Shown piece after piece: positions 63,537 to 64,000 of a stretch of DNA of 64,000 nt. Made by a program: the position numbers and the translations under genes. Under the pieces are notes generated by a model, which had not been told where the DNA came from, ran no database searches, and saw nothing but the letters and a program-made list of their open reading frames with translations. Origin of the DNA: Edaphobacter aggregans DSM 19364 (lineage in GTDB: Bacteria > Acidobacteriota > Terriglobia > Terriglobales > Acidobacteriaceae); assembly GCF_000745965.1 (NCBI RefSeq), contig NZ_JQKI01000035.1, forward strand, positions 1-64,000. The letters run 5' to 3'. Position 1 is the stretch's first letter, and each line of letters begins with the position of its first letter.

Positions 63537-64000
63537 ATGAACAGAATGAGTCGAAGATCGTTTGTAAGCACCGCTGCCACGAGCGTAGCCGCGTTGGCAA
63601 CGCTGGGCACCGCAGGCGGCAACGCCGAAGCACAGTTGGTGTATACCAAGGCTGACTGGAAGATAAGCGAATTCAACCAGCTGGCGAAGAACCCGGCGCG
63701 GGTAAAGCAGGTGTATGACATTATCCCGATTGCGGAGGGCAGATTCCTGAATAACATCAAGAACTCGCTGAATGGGATGCACTTCGGCTTCGGCATACCA
63801 GAGGAACAGATCAAGGTTGTTGCTGCATTGCACGGGCCGGCGAACATGCTGAACTACGACGACTTTATCTGGAACAAATACCAGATTGGTGCGTGGCTGA
63901 AGGTAAATGATCCTTCCACGAGCCAGCCCACAGTGAAGAACCCGTACTATCCGAGCAAGGCAGGGGCGGCGCTGCACTACAGTACGAAAGACCCGGACAG
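63537..64000 (+). CDS. Tat-exported protein, DsrE-like in style (3' truncated by window)
   Basis: At least 154 aa; the frame is open at the window end. AAAGGAAG precedes the ATG. A twin-arginine signal (MNRMSRRSFVSTAATSVAAL) ends near GGNAEAQ. The mature part (RFLNNIKNSLNGMHFGFGIP, then VVAALHGPANMLNYDDFIWN) resembles exported proteins of the DsrE/intracellular sulfur-oxidation fold in which ALHGPA recurs, but this is from memory. A role with sulfide oxidation would fit the genes before it. Confidence 0.7.
   Translation, partial: MNRMSRRSFVSTAATSVAALATLGTAGGNAEAQLVYTKADWKISEFNQLAKNPARVKQVYDIIPIAEGRFLNNIKNSLNGMHFGFGIPEEQIKVVAALHGPANMLNYDDFIWNKYQIGAWLKVNDPSTSQPTVKNPYYPSKAGAALHYSTKDPD

Overview
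The window reads like a chromosomal stretch of an aerobic, heterotrophic member of the Acidobacteriota (Terriglobia, for example relatives of Granulicella, Terriglobus or Edaphobacter). This is inferred from protein style only: fused CcoN-CcoO-CcoP oxidases, a beta-propeller histidine kinase, a catalase/LysR/ferrochelatase cluster with a HemQ relic, and a bc-caa3 operon with fused cytochrome domains. No rRNA, tRNA, CRISPR array or intact transposase was found.

Layout. 1-7.5 kb: end of a sensor kinase, an NtrC-type regulator, a candidate sigma-54 promoter and a czcCBA-type heavy-metal efflux operon. 7.5-12.1 kb: oxidative-stress and heme cluster (hemQ relic, lysR tail relic, katA, lysR, hemH) with a 255-bp direct repeat on either side of katA. 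12.1-28 kb: regulatory and accessory zone with a GMC oxidoreductase, a propeller kinase plus NarL-type regulator, a 941-aa PAS/GAF/PAS sigma-54 activator (EBP), a DUF3455 protein, folC, a truncated second EBP and a frameshifted ECF sigma factor. 28-34 kb: sulfite dehydrogenase (SorAB-like) operon ending in a fused cbb3-type oxidase and a CcoQ-like peptide. 34-40 kb: accessory zone with many decayed genes (tautomerase, MFS transporter, nitronate monooxygenase, Usp). 40-50 kb: di-heme peroxidase, STAS proteins, alcohol dehydrogenase, several decayed genes and an AraC regulator. 50-58.4 kb (minus strand): coxB-coxA-coxC-membrane protein-diheme cytochrome-Rieske-cytochrome b/c-ctaG, which would form a bc-caa3 respiratory chain. 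59.2-64 kb: sulfide:quinone oxidoreductase, a second fused cbb3-type oxidase, its CcoQ-like peptide and a Tat-exported protein.

Main discovery candidate: a dispersed repeat occurs eight times between 12.8 and 59.0 kb on both strands. A full copy holds the 3' end of the EBP gene (the Fis-type HTH tail), an AATTCCGCG-rich palindromic segment that looks like an activator site, a match to the sigma-54 -24/-12 promoter, and 46-49 nt later the ATG of a small STAS-domain gene. Two copies keep a STAS gene that can still be read. In the others the STAS gene is cut down to a few codons and a different gene follows: DUF3455, ECF sigma, NTF2-like, an oxidoreductase-associated fragment. This looks like a promoter cassette that spread and built a local sigma-54 regulon, probably controlled by the intact EBP at 19857-22682.

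A second theme is leftover pieces of regulator genes (LysR, MarR, AraC and EBP tails, an IclR head) beside intact metabolic genes, which suggests repeated duplication followed by decay. Respiration and sulfur genes work together: SQR feeds quinone, the bc complex and SorAB feed cytochrome c, and three terminal oxidases (caa3 and two fused cbb3-like) reduce oxygen.
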